From the NCBI RefSeq assembly GCF_016863195.1, contig NZ_BOOK01000020.1:62001-126000 (forward strand): 64,000 nucleotides of DNA. Reading direction: 5' to 3'. Shown here piece by piece: positions 7,734 to 15,557 of this stretch. Each line of letters starts with the position of its first letter. Within the stretch, counting starts at the first letter, position 1. The position numbers and the translations under genes are program-made. The stretch comes from Paraplanobispora takensis (GTDB lineage Bacteria; Actinomycetota; Actinomycetes; Streptosporangiales; Streptosporangiaceae). The notes below the pieces were generated by a model. The model worked only from the letters and a program-made list of their open reading frames with translations. It had not been told where the DNA came from and ran no database searches.

Positions 7734-9032
7734 ATGAGGACAATGAAATTCAGAAAGGCGTACGTCTGCGGATCGCTCGCCGCACTGGTCGTCTCCGCGG
7801 TGATATGGAGCCTGCCCGTCATGACCGCAGGGACGGACGACGGTCCAGACCGGCCCGCGGAGAACTCGCACGGCCCCGGGGAGGCCGGCTTCGGGGTCTT
7901 CCTCGCCTCGGACGAGCGCGGCGTCGAGCGGCTGCCCGCCTTCGAGTCCTGGCTCGGCGTGAAGACGACCGTCGGGCGGACCTACCTGCCCGGCGAGAAC
8001 TGGCTCGCCCTCCAGGGACCGGACTTCATCCTCGAGCCCTGGATGCGCTGGCGCGCGGCCGAGCCGGGCCGCATCCTGGCGGTCAACGTCCCCATGGTCG
8101 CGCCGAACGAGGTGGACATGCCCGACGGCGCCGTGGCGGCGCTCCTCAACGCGGGGGCGATGGGCGCCTTCGACCCCGGCTTCCGCAGGCTGGCCTCCCG
8201 GCTGGTCGCCGGCGGGGCGGCCGACACGATCATCGTCCTCGGCTGGGAGATGAACGGGACGACCTACTCCAGCCGGTGCGCGCCCGACCCCGAGGCGTGG
8301 AAGGCCTACTGGCGGCGGATCGTCACGGCCATGCGCTCGGTGGAGGGGCAGCGCCTGCGTTTCGACTTCGCGCCGAGCCGCGGCCGTGACGCCATCCCGT
8401 GGACCGAGTGCTACCCGGGCGACGACGTGGTCGACATCGTCGGCATGGACACCTACGACCAGCCGGACGGAAAGACGTTCGCCGACTACGTGGGCCAGCC
8501 GTACGGCATGGCCTTCCAGGCGGAGTTCGCCAGGGCGCGCGGCAAGCCCATCTCGTTCCCCGAGTGGGGGCTGTTCCGCCGGGGGGACCGGCCCCGGTAC
8601 ATGCGCCGGATGCTCGAATGGATCTCCGCCCACGACGTCGTGTACCACTCGATCTCCGACTACTGCCCGCACGGGGTCTGGCAGTGCCCGGCCAACCCGA
8701 GGTCCTCCCGGGTCTTCCGGAGGCTGCTGCCCGCCATGATGTCCCCGGAGGGGTCCCCCGCGCCGGTCACCGGGGAGGGCTCTCCGCTCCCGTCGTCCGG
8801 GGACTCGGCGGCCCCGTCACCGGAGGAATCACCGGAGGAATCGCCGGAGAAGGCACCGGAGAAGTCGCCGACGCCCGGCGAGCCGCCGCACCCGACCCCC
8901 GGCCCCGGGGTGCCGCCGATCCCCGCGGCGCGCGAGGTCAGCGCCGCCAGGCGATCCAGTGCGTCCCGCAGGCCGAAGCCGGCCGCCCTGAGGGCCCCCG
9001 CCTCCCCCTCCAGGCGGGCGAGCTCCGGATGA
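7734..9032 (+). CDS. Secreted GH26-family glycoside hydrolase (mannanase-like)
   Basis: A 432-residue protein. An N-terminal signal segment (KAYVCGSLAALVVSAVIWSLPVM) is followed by a GH26 catalytic domain (about 45-335). E172 in LGWEMNG fits the acid/base and E277 in SFPEWGLF fits the nucleophile of clan GH-A. GH26 enzymes mostly cleave beta-1,4-mannan or related beta-glycans; in exopolysaccharide loci they usually trim or release the polymer. The last ~98 residues are a low-complexity Pro/Ser/Glu tail with repeats such as EESPEESPE. ATG 7743 is an alternative start with GAGG in front. The 3' part (8660-9032) overlaps the oppositely transcribed glycosyltransferase gene. Confidence 0.85.
   Translation: MRTMKFRKAYVCGSLAALVVSAVIWSLPVMTAGTDDGPDRPAENSHGPGEAGFGVFLASDERGVERLPAFESWLGVKTTVGRTYLPGENWLALQGPDFILEPWMRWRAAEPGRILAVNVPMVAPNEVDMPDGAVAALLNAGAMGAFDPGFRRLASRLVAGGAADTIIVLGWEMNGTTYSSRCAPDPEAWKAYWRRIVTAMRSVEGQRLRFDFAPSRGRDAIPWTECYPGDDVVDIVGMDTYDQPDGKTFADYVGQPYGMAFQAEFARARGKPISFPEWGLFRRGDRPRYMRRMLEWISAHDVVYHSISDYCPHGVWQCPANPRSSRVFRRLLPAMMSPEGSPAPVTGEGSPLPSSGDSAAPSPEESPEESPEKAPEKSPTPGEPPHPTPGPGVPPIPAAREVSAARRSSASRRPKPAALRAPASPSRRASSG
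8660..9032. other. Antisense overlap of two coding 3' ends
   Basis: 373 bp read as protein on both strands. 8660-8740 encodes the end of the GH26 domain on plus, and about 8921-9032 encodes the conserved C-terminal helices of the glycosyltransferase on minus. Between them (about 8741-8920) both frames are low-complexity, Pro/Ser/Glu on plus and Gly/Asp/Ser on minus, with a short repeat around 8821-8850. Confidence 0.8.
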
Positions 9033-10204
9033 AGGAGCCGCAGGAGGACGGCCTCGGCGAGGGCGAGGTCGTCCTCCGGCGGGACGAGGGCGCCGGTCTC
9101 GCCGGTGACCACCTCGCGCAGGCCGGGGATGCCGGAGGCGACCAGTGAGCGGCCGCAGGCCATCGCCTCCAGCGCGGTGAGCGGCAGCCCCTCCCAGCGG
9201 GAGGGCAGGACGACCACGTCGGCCGCCGCGTACCAGGGCCGGGCGTCGTCGACGGCGCCGGTGAACAGCATCCCCGGCCCGGTCCGCAGGGCGGGCCGCA
9301 GGTCGCCGTCGCCGACGATCGCCAGGCGGGCCCGCGGGCACCGCCGCACCACCGGCTCCCACGCGGCGGCCAGGACGTCCTGGCCCTTCTGCCGGGTGAC
9401 CCTGCCGACGCACACCACCAGGGGGTCGTCCGCGGGCACGCCGAGCATCTCGCGGGCCCGCGCCTTCCCGGCGGCGTCGGCGGGACGGAACCTGTCGAGG
9501 TCCACTCCGTTGCGGACGACCGTGAGGTTCCCCCGCAGGCCGCCGTCCCGGGCCAGCGCCGCCTCCCCCTCGCTGACGCACACCGTCAGGCCGGTCCAGC
9601 GCGCGGCCGTGCGCTCCCACGCCAGGGCGGCCCCCGCCATCGCCCCGCGCGAGGCCAGCCACGACCAGCCGTGCGGCTGGAAGAACGTGGGTACGGCGCC
9701 GCGGATCGCCGCGCGCCCGGCCAGCCCGGCCTTCGAGGAGTGCAGGTGGACGACGTGCGGGCCGAACCCGTCGGCCAGGCGGCGCAGCCGCCGCGCCTCG
9801 CCCGGGCAGCAGGGGCCGGGGGACCGGCCCGCCTCCCACTCCAGCCACCGCACGCCCAGCGCGGCCAGCTCGGCGGGCAGCCGCCCGCGCCCGGGGCAGG
9901 CGACGGCCACGTTCCAGCCGCGCCGCGCCTGGTCGGCGGCGACGGCGGCCACGTAGACCGCCACGCCGCCGTCGACCGGCTGCGCGACGTGCAGCACCGA
10001 GGGGACGCCCGCGGCCGTCTCCCCGGCGGCGAGGAGGGCGGTCCCCCCGTCCCCGGCGGTGAGGAGGGTGGTCCCTTCGTCCCCGGCGGCGGGGACGAGG
10101 ACGGTTCCGCGCCCCGTCCGGGGCGTCGTACCGCTCACAGCGTGCTCCGTCCGGGGCGTCGTACCGCTCACAGCGCGCCCCGCCTGAGGCGTCATGCCGC
10201 TCAC
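8660..10204 (-). CDS. GT4-family glycosyltransferase, last gene of the EPS operon
   Basis: A 514-residue protein. The GT-B core begins near VPSVLHVAQPVDGGV and contains VVCVGRVTRQKGQD, AIVGDGD and the nucleotide-sugar-binding segment LPSRWEGLPLTALEAMACG, typical of retaining GT4 enzymes. The first ~60 residues are low-complexity and include three copies of an 11-residue repeat (VSGTTPRT...). The last ~86 residues are Gly/Ser/Asp-rich and are encoded antisense to the GH26 gene. The start is GTG 10204, overlapping the Wzz-like stop by 4 nt (GTGA). A GTG further downstream could be the true start, since the repeat region is unlikely to be part of the fold. Confidence 0.85.
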   Translation of the reverse strand: MSGMTPQAGRAVSGTTPRTEHAVSGTTPRTGRGTVLVPAAGDEGTTLLTAGDGGTALLAAGETAAGVPSVLHVAQPVDGGVAVYVAAVAADQARRGWNVAVACPGRGRLPAELAALGVRWLEWEAGRSPGPCCPGEARRLRRLADGFGPHVVHLHSSKAGLAGRAAIRGAVPTFFQPHGWSWLASRGAMAGAALAWERTAARWTGLTVCVSEGEAALARDGGLRGNLTVVRNGVDLDRFRPADAAGKARAREMLGVPADDPLVVCVGRVTRQKGQDVLAAAWEPVVRRCPRARLAIVGDGDLRPALRTGPGMLFTGAVDDARPWYAAADVVVLPSRWEGLPLTALEAMACGRSLVASGIPGLREVVTGETGALVPPEDDLALAEAVLLRLLHPELARLEGEAGALRAAGFGLRDALDRLAALTSRAAGIGGTPGPGVGCGGSPGVGDFSGAFSGDSSGDSSGDGAAESPDDGSGEPSPVTGAGDPSGDIMAGSSLRKTREDLGLAGHCQTPCGQ

Positions 10205-10211
10205 AGCGCGC
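10113..10211 (-). repeat. Three tandem 33-bp repeats across a stop/start junction
   Basis: Units at 10211-10179, 10178-10146 and 10145-10113 (minus strand) each begin GC(G/A)CGCTGTGAGCGG and differ at a few positions. The first unit contains the stop of the Wzz-like gene and the GTG start of the glycosyltransferase; the other two lie inside the glycosyltransferase frame as 11-residue repeats. Each unit carries another in-frame GTG. Confidence 0.9.
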
Positions 10212-10821
10212 CCTGGCCGGAGGCGGCGGGCCACGGCTCGATCCGCCGGCGCTGCCGGGTGGGCAGCGGGATCGGCGACGCCAGGCAGGCCAGGCCGCCG
10301 ACCAGGACGCCGGCCGCCGCGCCGACCGCGGCGCTGAGCGCGGGCGGCGGGGAGGACGGTGAGACGGGGGCGAGCGCCGGGGCGAAGCCCACCAGGCGCA
10401 CCCCGGTGGCGGTCGCGCGGTGGTTGGCGTAGGTGATCAGGGCGGTGGCCACGGCGTTGGCCCGGTCCGCGGACTCCTGCGGGCCGGCGGCGGAGGCGCT
10501 CAGCCCCACCATGGGCGCGTCCGCCGAGGCGGAGGCCCGCACCGCGCGCCGCAGCCGCTCCCCGTCGGCGGGGGAGCCGCCGGCCAGGGCCAGGCCGAGG
10601 ACCGCGGGCTGCGTGGCGATCCGGGAGTAGACCTGGGCGAAGTTCACCGCCTGGGCGGTGCCCGCCGGGGTGCCCGGGACCACCACCACGTAGGCGTCGG
10701 AGGTGTACACCGGCCCCTTGACCAGGGAGAAGGCCAGGCCTCCCAGCGTCCCCAGGAAGACGGCGGCGGCCATCGGCCACCATCTCCACGGGTGTGTCGC
10801 GGCCGTCGCGGGCTCGTTCAT
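10201..10821 (-). CDS. Wzz/chain-length-determinant-like membrane protein
   Basis: A 206-residue protein with a membrane helix near each end: AAAVFLGTLGGLAFSLV after a short cytoplasmic start, and LSAAVGAAAGVLVGGLACLA near the C terminus. The extracytoplasmic region between them is of polysaccharide co-polymerase type (VYTSDAYVVVVPGT, typical after the first helix). It lacks the fused cytoplasmic tyrosine kinase of CapB/Wzc proteins. The expected role is control of polymer length during exopolysaccharide export. Both ends overlap neighbours by 4 nt (ATGA at 10818-10821, GTGA at 10201-10204). Confidence 0.8.
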   Translation of the reverse strand: MNEPATAATHPWRWWPMAAAVFLGTLGGLAFSLVKGPVYTSDAYVVVVPGTPAGTAQAVNFAQVYSRIATQPAVLGLALAGGSPADGERLRRAVRASASADAPMVGLSASAAGPQESADRANAVATALITYANHRATATGVRLVGFAPALAPVSPSSPPPALSAAVGAAAGVLVGGLACLASPIPLPTRQRRRIEPWPAASGQGAL

Positions 10822-11945
10822 CGGTACTCCTTCTGGGTCGCGTGGAGGTCGGCCCCCGCCAGGGGGGAGCCGAGCACGCGGTCGTACAGCGCCTCCATCC
10901 GGGCGGCGTGGCGCCGGATGTCGTAGTGCGCGACGGCGCGGGGCGGCGGCAGCCGTACGGCGCCGGCGGCGAAGGTGTGCAACTCGGCCCGCAGGTGGTC
11001 GGGGTCGGGCAGGATGCGCCTGGCCCCGGGCGCGGCGTCGGAGGGCAGTTCGTCCAGGGCGGGGCAGGCCGCGTACAGGACGGGCAGCCCGGCCGCGAGG
11101 CCCTCGATGACGGCCAGGCCGAACGTCTCCTCCTGCGAGGGGGAGGCGAGCACGTCCATGGCCGACAGCAGCGCGGGCACCTCCGCCGACTCGCCGGTGA
11201 ACCGCACCCGGTCCGCGACGCCCAGTGTGCGGGCGAGCTCCTCCAGGTCCCGCCGGGCGGACCCCTCTCCGGCCAGCAGGAGCACGGCCCCCTCGAAGCC
11301 CGTGACGGCCTCCACGAGGACGTCGAAGCGCTTGCCGGGTTCGAGCCGTCCCACGCCGCCCACCACGAACGCCCCGGGCGCGATGCCCAGCCGCGCCCGG
11401 GTCTCCCGGCCGAGGCGGGGGTCGTGGGCGAAGGCCCGGCCGTCGACGCCGTTGTGGACGACCTCGATCCGCGAACGCGGCACCCCCCAGCGGGCCAGGC
11501 GCTCCGCCACGGCCCTGGAGACCGCGACGGTCAGGTCGCCCATGGCCTCGGTGGCCCGGTACAGCGCCCGCACCCCCGCGGTCGCGCGCCGTCCCTCGAT
11601 GCGTTCCTCCCCGAGCGAGTGCTCGGTCGCGACGATCGCGGGGACGCCCGCCAGGCGCGCCGCCACCCTGCCGTACACGCAGGCGCGGTACAGGTGCGTG
11701 TGGACCACGTCGTAGCGGCCGGCCCGCATCAGGCGGGCCAGCCGGCCCACGGCGCGCAGGTCGCGGTTGCCCCCCATGCCGAGGTGGTGGACGGGGGTGC
11801 CCCCGTCCGCGATGGCGCGTGCGACACCGCCGGGGTTGGTCAGCGTGGCGACCTCGCAGTGCGCGCCCAGGTGCGGCAGCAGCGCCCGCAGCTGCTGCTC
11901 GGCGCCCCCGGCGGCCAGGCCGGTGATGACGTGCAGGACCTTCAT
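10818..11945 (-). CDS. GT4-family glycosyltransferase
   Basis: A 375-residue GT-B enzyme. The start MKVLHVITGLAAGGAEQQL is classic for GT4 proteins (glycine-rich loop after the first strand). VVHTHLYRACVYGRVAARLAG, VVHNGVD, GGVGRLEPGKRFD and the acidic segment ASPSQEETFGLAVIEGLAAGLP follow in the expected order. It presumably adds one sugar of the exopolysaccharide repeat unit on the inner face of the membrane. The start ATG 11945 overlaps the deacetylase stop (ATGA), as elsewhere in this operon. Confidence 0.88.
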   Translation of the reverse strand: MKVLHVITGLAAGGAEQQLRALLPHLGAHCEVATLTNPGGVARAIADGGTPVHHLGMGGNRDLRAVGRLARLMRAGRYDVVHTHLYRACVYGRVAARLAGVPAIVATEHSLGEERIEGRRATAGVRALYRATEAMGDLTVAVSRAVAERLARWGVPRSRIEVVHNGVDGRAFAHDPRLGRETRARLGIAPGAFVVGGVGRLEPGKRFDVLVEAVTGFEGAVLLLAGEGSARRDLEELARTLGVADRVRFTGESAEVPALLSAMDVLASPSQEETFGLAVIEGLAAGLPVLYAACPALDELPSDAAPGARRILPDPDHLRAELHTFAAGAVRLPPPRAVAHYDIRRHAARMEALYDRVLGSPLAGADLHATQKEYR

Positions 11946-12661
11946 CGGACTCTGCCCCACCGCATGTGGTGGCGCACGCGCTTGGCGCGCAGCCGCAGGC
12001 GCCCGTCCCTGTCCCCGACGTAGGTCCGCGCCAGGGCGTAGCGCCCGCTGTTCTCGGAGGGCCAGATGGCGCAGGCGTATGCGTAGCCGGCCGCGCGGAC
12101 CGCGTCCACCTCGCGGGCGCCGGCGAGCCCGTACGGGTAGGCGAAGCCGGTCACCTCGCGGTCCAGCGCCCCCTCCAGGACCGTGCGGCTCTCCTTGAGC
12201 TCCGCGGCCAGCATGGCGTCGTCGGCCATCTCCAGGAACGCGTGGGTGAGGGTGTGCGAGGCGACCTCCATGCCGGCGTCCGCCACCTCGCGCAGCTCCT
12301 GCACGGTCATCAGCGTCTTGTCCGGGCCGTTCTCGTCCCAGCTGTTGTGCCCGCCCAGGTGCCCGGCGACGGCGAACACGGTCGCGGTGAAGCCGTACCG
12401 CGCGAGCACGGGGACCGCGACGGCGGCGAAGTCGGTGTACCCGTCGTCGAAGGTCAGCCCGACCATCCCCCGCGCCTGCCCGGAGGCCTCGGCCAGGAGC
12501 AGCTCCCGTACCGACACCCCGCGCAGCCCGCACCGCCGCAGCCAGGCCATCTGCGCCGAGAAGCGGCGGGGGGAGACGGTGATGAAGAAGGGGTCGTTGT
12601 CGTACTCCTGTACCGAGTGGTACATCAGCACGTACGGCATGGACCCCGGCCGTCCGCTCAC
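11942..12661 (-). CDS. Polysaccharide deacetylase (CE4/NodB fold)
   Basis: A 239-residue protein with the NodB motifs. Motif 1 is LTFDDGYTDF (catalytic base and metal Asp), motif 2 is SHTLTHAFL (two metal-binding His) and motif 3 is FAYPYG. It would remove N-acetyl (or O-acetyl) groups from a sugar in the polymer or its lipid-linked precursor. No signal peptide is visible, so it may act on cytoplasmic lipid-linked intermediates. The start is taken as GTG 12661, overlapping the flippase stop by 4 nt; ATG 12640 (MPYVLMYHS) is an alternative close to the first conserved strand. Confidence 0.87.
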   Translation of the reverse strand: MSGRPGSMPYVLMYHSVQEYDNDPFFITVSPRRFSAQMAWLRRCGLRGVSVRELLLAEASGQARGMVGLTFDDGYTDFAAVAVPVLARYGFTATVFAVAGHLGGHNSWDENGPDKTLMTVQELREVADAGMEVASHTLTHAFLEMADDAMLAAELKESRTVLEGALDREVTGFAYPYGLAGAREVDAVRAAGYAYACAIWPSENSGRYALARTYVGDRDGRLRLRAKRVRHHMRWGRVR

Positions 12662-14232
12662 GGGCGTCCCCTTCCTGGCGCGAAACCGATCATTTCTGCG
12701 ATCTCCTTGGATCCGGTGGCTGTCGCCACGACGATGAACACGAGCCCGACCGCGACCGCGCCGAGCAGCAGGGTGAGGACGACGGGAAGCCCCGCCAGGA
12801 CGGGACGGGCGAGCAGTCCGGCCCCGGCCGCCGCCCCGGCCGCGAGGGCGAGGCGACCGGCGACCGGCAGGACGGCGCGCAGGAGGAGGGAGGGAACCGG
12901 CCCGCGCACCCCCGCCAGCAGCGCCGACGCGGTGAGCGTGATGCCCGCCGCGTTGGCCGCGGTGATCCCCGCCGTCCCCCAGCGCGGCGCGGTGAGCGCG
13001 GCCAGGACGGCGGTGAGGGCCAGGCCGGCGGCCATCGCGACCGCCGGATACCAGGTCGGCCGCTCCGCGCAGAAGAACACCCGGCACACGACCCCGACGA
13101 CCGTCTGACCGAGCAGGCCCAGAGAGTAGACGCGCACGATCAGGGCGGTGGCGGCCGTGTCCGCCTCTGTGAAGGCCCCGTGCTGCAGCAGCAGCGCGAC
13201 GATCTCCGGCGCGAACACGGTGAGGAAGGCCGAGGAGGACAGGATGATCGCCCCGGCCAGCCCGAGGTCGGTGGTCAGACGCCGGCGGGTCGTGACGGCG
13301 TCCCCCGCGGCGATGCTCCGCGCGAGGACCGGGAACGTCACCGTGGCGATGATGAGCGAGAGCGTCATCGGCACCTGCGCGATCTTCTGCGCGTAGTTCA
13401 GGTGGGAGATGGAGCCGGCCGGCAGGGCGGAGCCGAAGAACCGCTCGACGAAGACCTGACCCTGGCGCAGCAGGGTGAACGTGGCGATCGGGACGAACGC
13501 CCCCAGCCAGATCGGCTCCCGGAGCGCCGGCCGGCGCGGCGGCCCGACGTGCCGCAGGAAGCGGGGGGCCTGCACCGCCGCCATGAGGACGCTGCCGCAC
13601 GCCACCCCCAGGGCGGCGCCGAGCACGCCCAGCCGGTCGTGGAAGGCGATCAGGAAGGCGAGGATGCCGGTGTTGTAGGCGACGTAGATCGCCGCCGGGG
13701 GACCGAACACCTGCTGGGCGCGCAGCGCCGCGCTCAGGTATCCCGCCACGCCGAACATCAGGACCGTGGCCGAGGTGACCCGCGTGCACCGTACGGCGAG
13801 ATCGGGGTCGTCGAGCCCGGGCGCCAGCGCCGCGACGAGCAGCGGCGCGGCCAGCGCCGTCGCCCCGGCGGCCAGGACGAGACCGGTCAGGATGCGGGGC
13901 AGCGTGTCGGAGACCGCCTGCCGCAGGCCGCCGTCGCGCTCCATCGCCCGGCTGAACACCGGGACCAGCAGGAACGCCATCGCCCCCTCGATGAGCAGGG
14001 GCGCCACGGTCTCCGGGACCGTCCAGGCGACCAGGAAGGCGTCGGTGTCGCTGGTCGCGCCGAAGAACCGGGCCATCAGGAGGTCGCGGGCGGACCCGAG
14101 GGCGGAGCCGAGGGCGACGAGCACCGCGGTGACGGTGACGGCGCGCAGGAACGGGTTGCGGCGCGCGGTCTCCGCGGCCCGGCTCGCGGTCCGGTTCTCC
14201 GCCCGGCTCCGGGGCGACTCCGTCAGGGTCAT
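12658..14232 (-). CDS. MurJ/MviN-type lipid-linked oligosaccharide flippase
   Basis: A 524-residue integral membrane protein of the MOP superfamily with about 14 predicted helices. Family features are the early segment ALGSARDLLMARFFGATSDTDAFLVAW and the internal NYAQKIAQVPMTL, both typical of MurJ-like flippases. In this operon it takes the position that Wzx holds in Wzx/Wzy systems, so it probably flips the undecaprenyl-linked repeat unit. A role with lipid II cannot be ruled out from sequence. The start ATG 14232 overlaps the ligase stop (ATGA). Confidence 0.86.
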   Translation of the reverse strand: MTLTESPRSRAENRTASRAAETARRNPFLRAVTVTAVLVALGSALGSARDLLMARFFGATSDTDAFLVAWTVPETVAPLLIEGAMAFLLVPVFSRAMERDGGLRQAVSDTLPRILTGLVLAAGATALAAPLLVAALAPGLDDPDLAVRCTRVTSATVLMFGVAGYLSAALRAQQVFGPPAAIYVAYNTGILAFLIAFHDRLGVLGAALGVACGSVLMAAVQAPRFLRHVGPPRRPALREPIWLGAFVPIATFTLLRQGQVFVERFFGSALPAGSISHLNYAQKIAQVPMTLSLIIATVTFPVLARSIAAGDAVTTRRRLTTDLGLAGAIILSSSAFLTVFAPEIVALLLQHGAFTEADTAATALIVRVYSLGLLGQTVVGVVCRVFFCAERPTWYPAVAMAAGLALTAVLAALTAPRWGTAGITAANAAGITLTASALLAGVRGPVPSLLLRAVLPVAGRLALAAGAAAGAGLLARPVLAGLPVVLTLLLGAVAVGLVFIVVATATGSKEIAEMIGFAPGRGRP

Positions 14233-15557
14233 CGGTGCTCTCCTGGTCCGGGAGGGAGGGGCGGGCCGTCGGCGACGGCCCACCACAGGGCGACGCCCAG
14301 CAGCACGGACATCACCACGGTCGGCGGGCCGCCGATGTCGGAGTAGGTGAAGTCGACGAGCTGCCAGGTCAGGAAGCCCGTCACGGCCAGTCCGGCGGCG
14401 CGCTCGCCCCGGGACCGGGCGCGGCGGGCGCGCCGGACGGACCAGACGGCCACGCATCCGAACAGGAGGCAGAAGGCCGTGATCCCCACGAGCCCCTGCT
14501 CGCTGAGCACGAGGAGGTACATGTTGTGCGGGGACAGCAGCGGCTGACGCTGGAAGCCCCGCACCGGGTCGGCGGTGTCGCTGCCCGACGACAGGGCGAG
14601 CGGGGCGCGGGAGTCGCGGGCGGCGGCGAACCCCTTGGGTCCCACGCCGGTGACGGGGCTGTCCCGCCAGATCCCGGTGGCGGTGTCCCACAGGTCGTAG
14701 CGGTCGCTCACCGAGCGGTCCGGCTGGGTGACCGACGAGCCGATCGAGGAGAGCCGCCGGCCGATCGTGCCCGGATCGGAGTCCGGTACGGCCGGCAGCA
14801 GCAGCATCCCGGCGGCCGCGGCGAACAGCAGGACGCGGCCCGCGGGCCGCAGGCCGTACAGGACGAGCATGACCGCCGCGGCGCACAGCACCGCCAGCCA
14901 CGTACCCCGGCTCAGCGACAGAACCAGCGGCGCCACCAGCGCCGCCGCCGTCGCCAGGGCCGCCGCGCGCGCCCGGCCGCGCAGGGCCAGGGCGAGCGCC
15001 AGCGCGACGACCAGCCCGTAGCCGACGATCGTGGCCATGCCCATGACGTCGGTGGCGCCGAAGGTCCCCACCGCCCGGACGTTCTCGCCCGCGTAGGAGG
15101 CGCCGGTCCCGGTCAGCGCCTGCCAGGTCCCGACCCCTCCCTGCACGAGGGCGGCCCCGCAGACCGCGCCGCCCACCACCCACAGGTCCACCCGGTCCCG
15201 CAGCACCACGGCCACCGCCAGCGGGACCAGCACGAACACCTGCAGATAGCGGGCCAGTCCGGGCAGGCTCGCCATGACGTCCTGCGAGGCGACGGTGGCC
15301 GCGCCCACGGCGACCACCGGCGCGGCGGCCACCAGCGCCCGTCCCGGCAGCCGGCGGCCGCCGGACAGGAGGGCCGCGGCGGCCACCGCGACCAGGAGGA
15401 CCGAGGCGACGTCGGCGGGCGTCACGTCGATCGCGACGCTCAGGTCGTCGCGCTCCTGCGGGACGCAGACGAGGAGCACGGCCGCGGCCGCCAGGAGGCT
15501 CGGCCTCCGCAGCGGCCCCCGCCGGCTCACCGCGACGCCCGCACGGTCAGCTCCCAC
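14229..15557 (-). CDS. O-antigen ligase/polymerase-family membrane protein
   Basis: A 442-residue protein with many hydrophobic helices and a large extracytoplasmic loop before the C-terminal helices (LLSPHNMYLLVLSEQGLVG, the HN motif region of Wzy/WaaL proteins). It is the only candidate in the cluster for joining repeat units, so it probably acts as the Wzy-type polymerase. The GTG start at 15557 overlaps the upstream gene by 11 nt; GTG 15530 is a possible later start. Confidence 0.82.
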   Translation of the reverse strand: MGADRAGVAVSRRGPLRRPSLLAAAAVLLVCVPQERDDLSVAIDVTPADVASVLLVAVAAAALLSGGRRLPGRALVAAAPVVAVGAATVASQDVMASLPGLARYLQVFVLVPLAVAVVLRDRVDLWVVGGAVCGAALVQGGVGTWQALTGTGASYAGENVRAVGTFGATDVMGMATIVGYGLVVALALALALRGRARAAALATAAALVAPLVLSLSRGTWLAVLCAAAVMLVLYGLRPAGRVLLFAAAAGMLLLPAVPDSDPGTIGRRLSSIGSSVTQPDRSVSDRYDLWDTATGIWRDSPVTGVGPKGFAAARDSRAPLALSSGSDTADPVRGFQRQPLLSPHNMYLLVLSEQGLVGITAFCLLFGCVAVWSVRRARRARSRGERAAGLAVTGFLTWQLVDFTYSDIGGPPTVVMSVLLGVALWWAVADGPPLPPGPGEHR

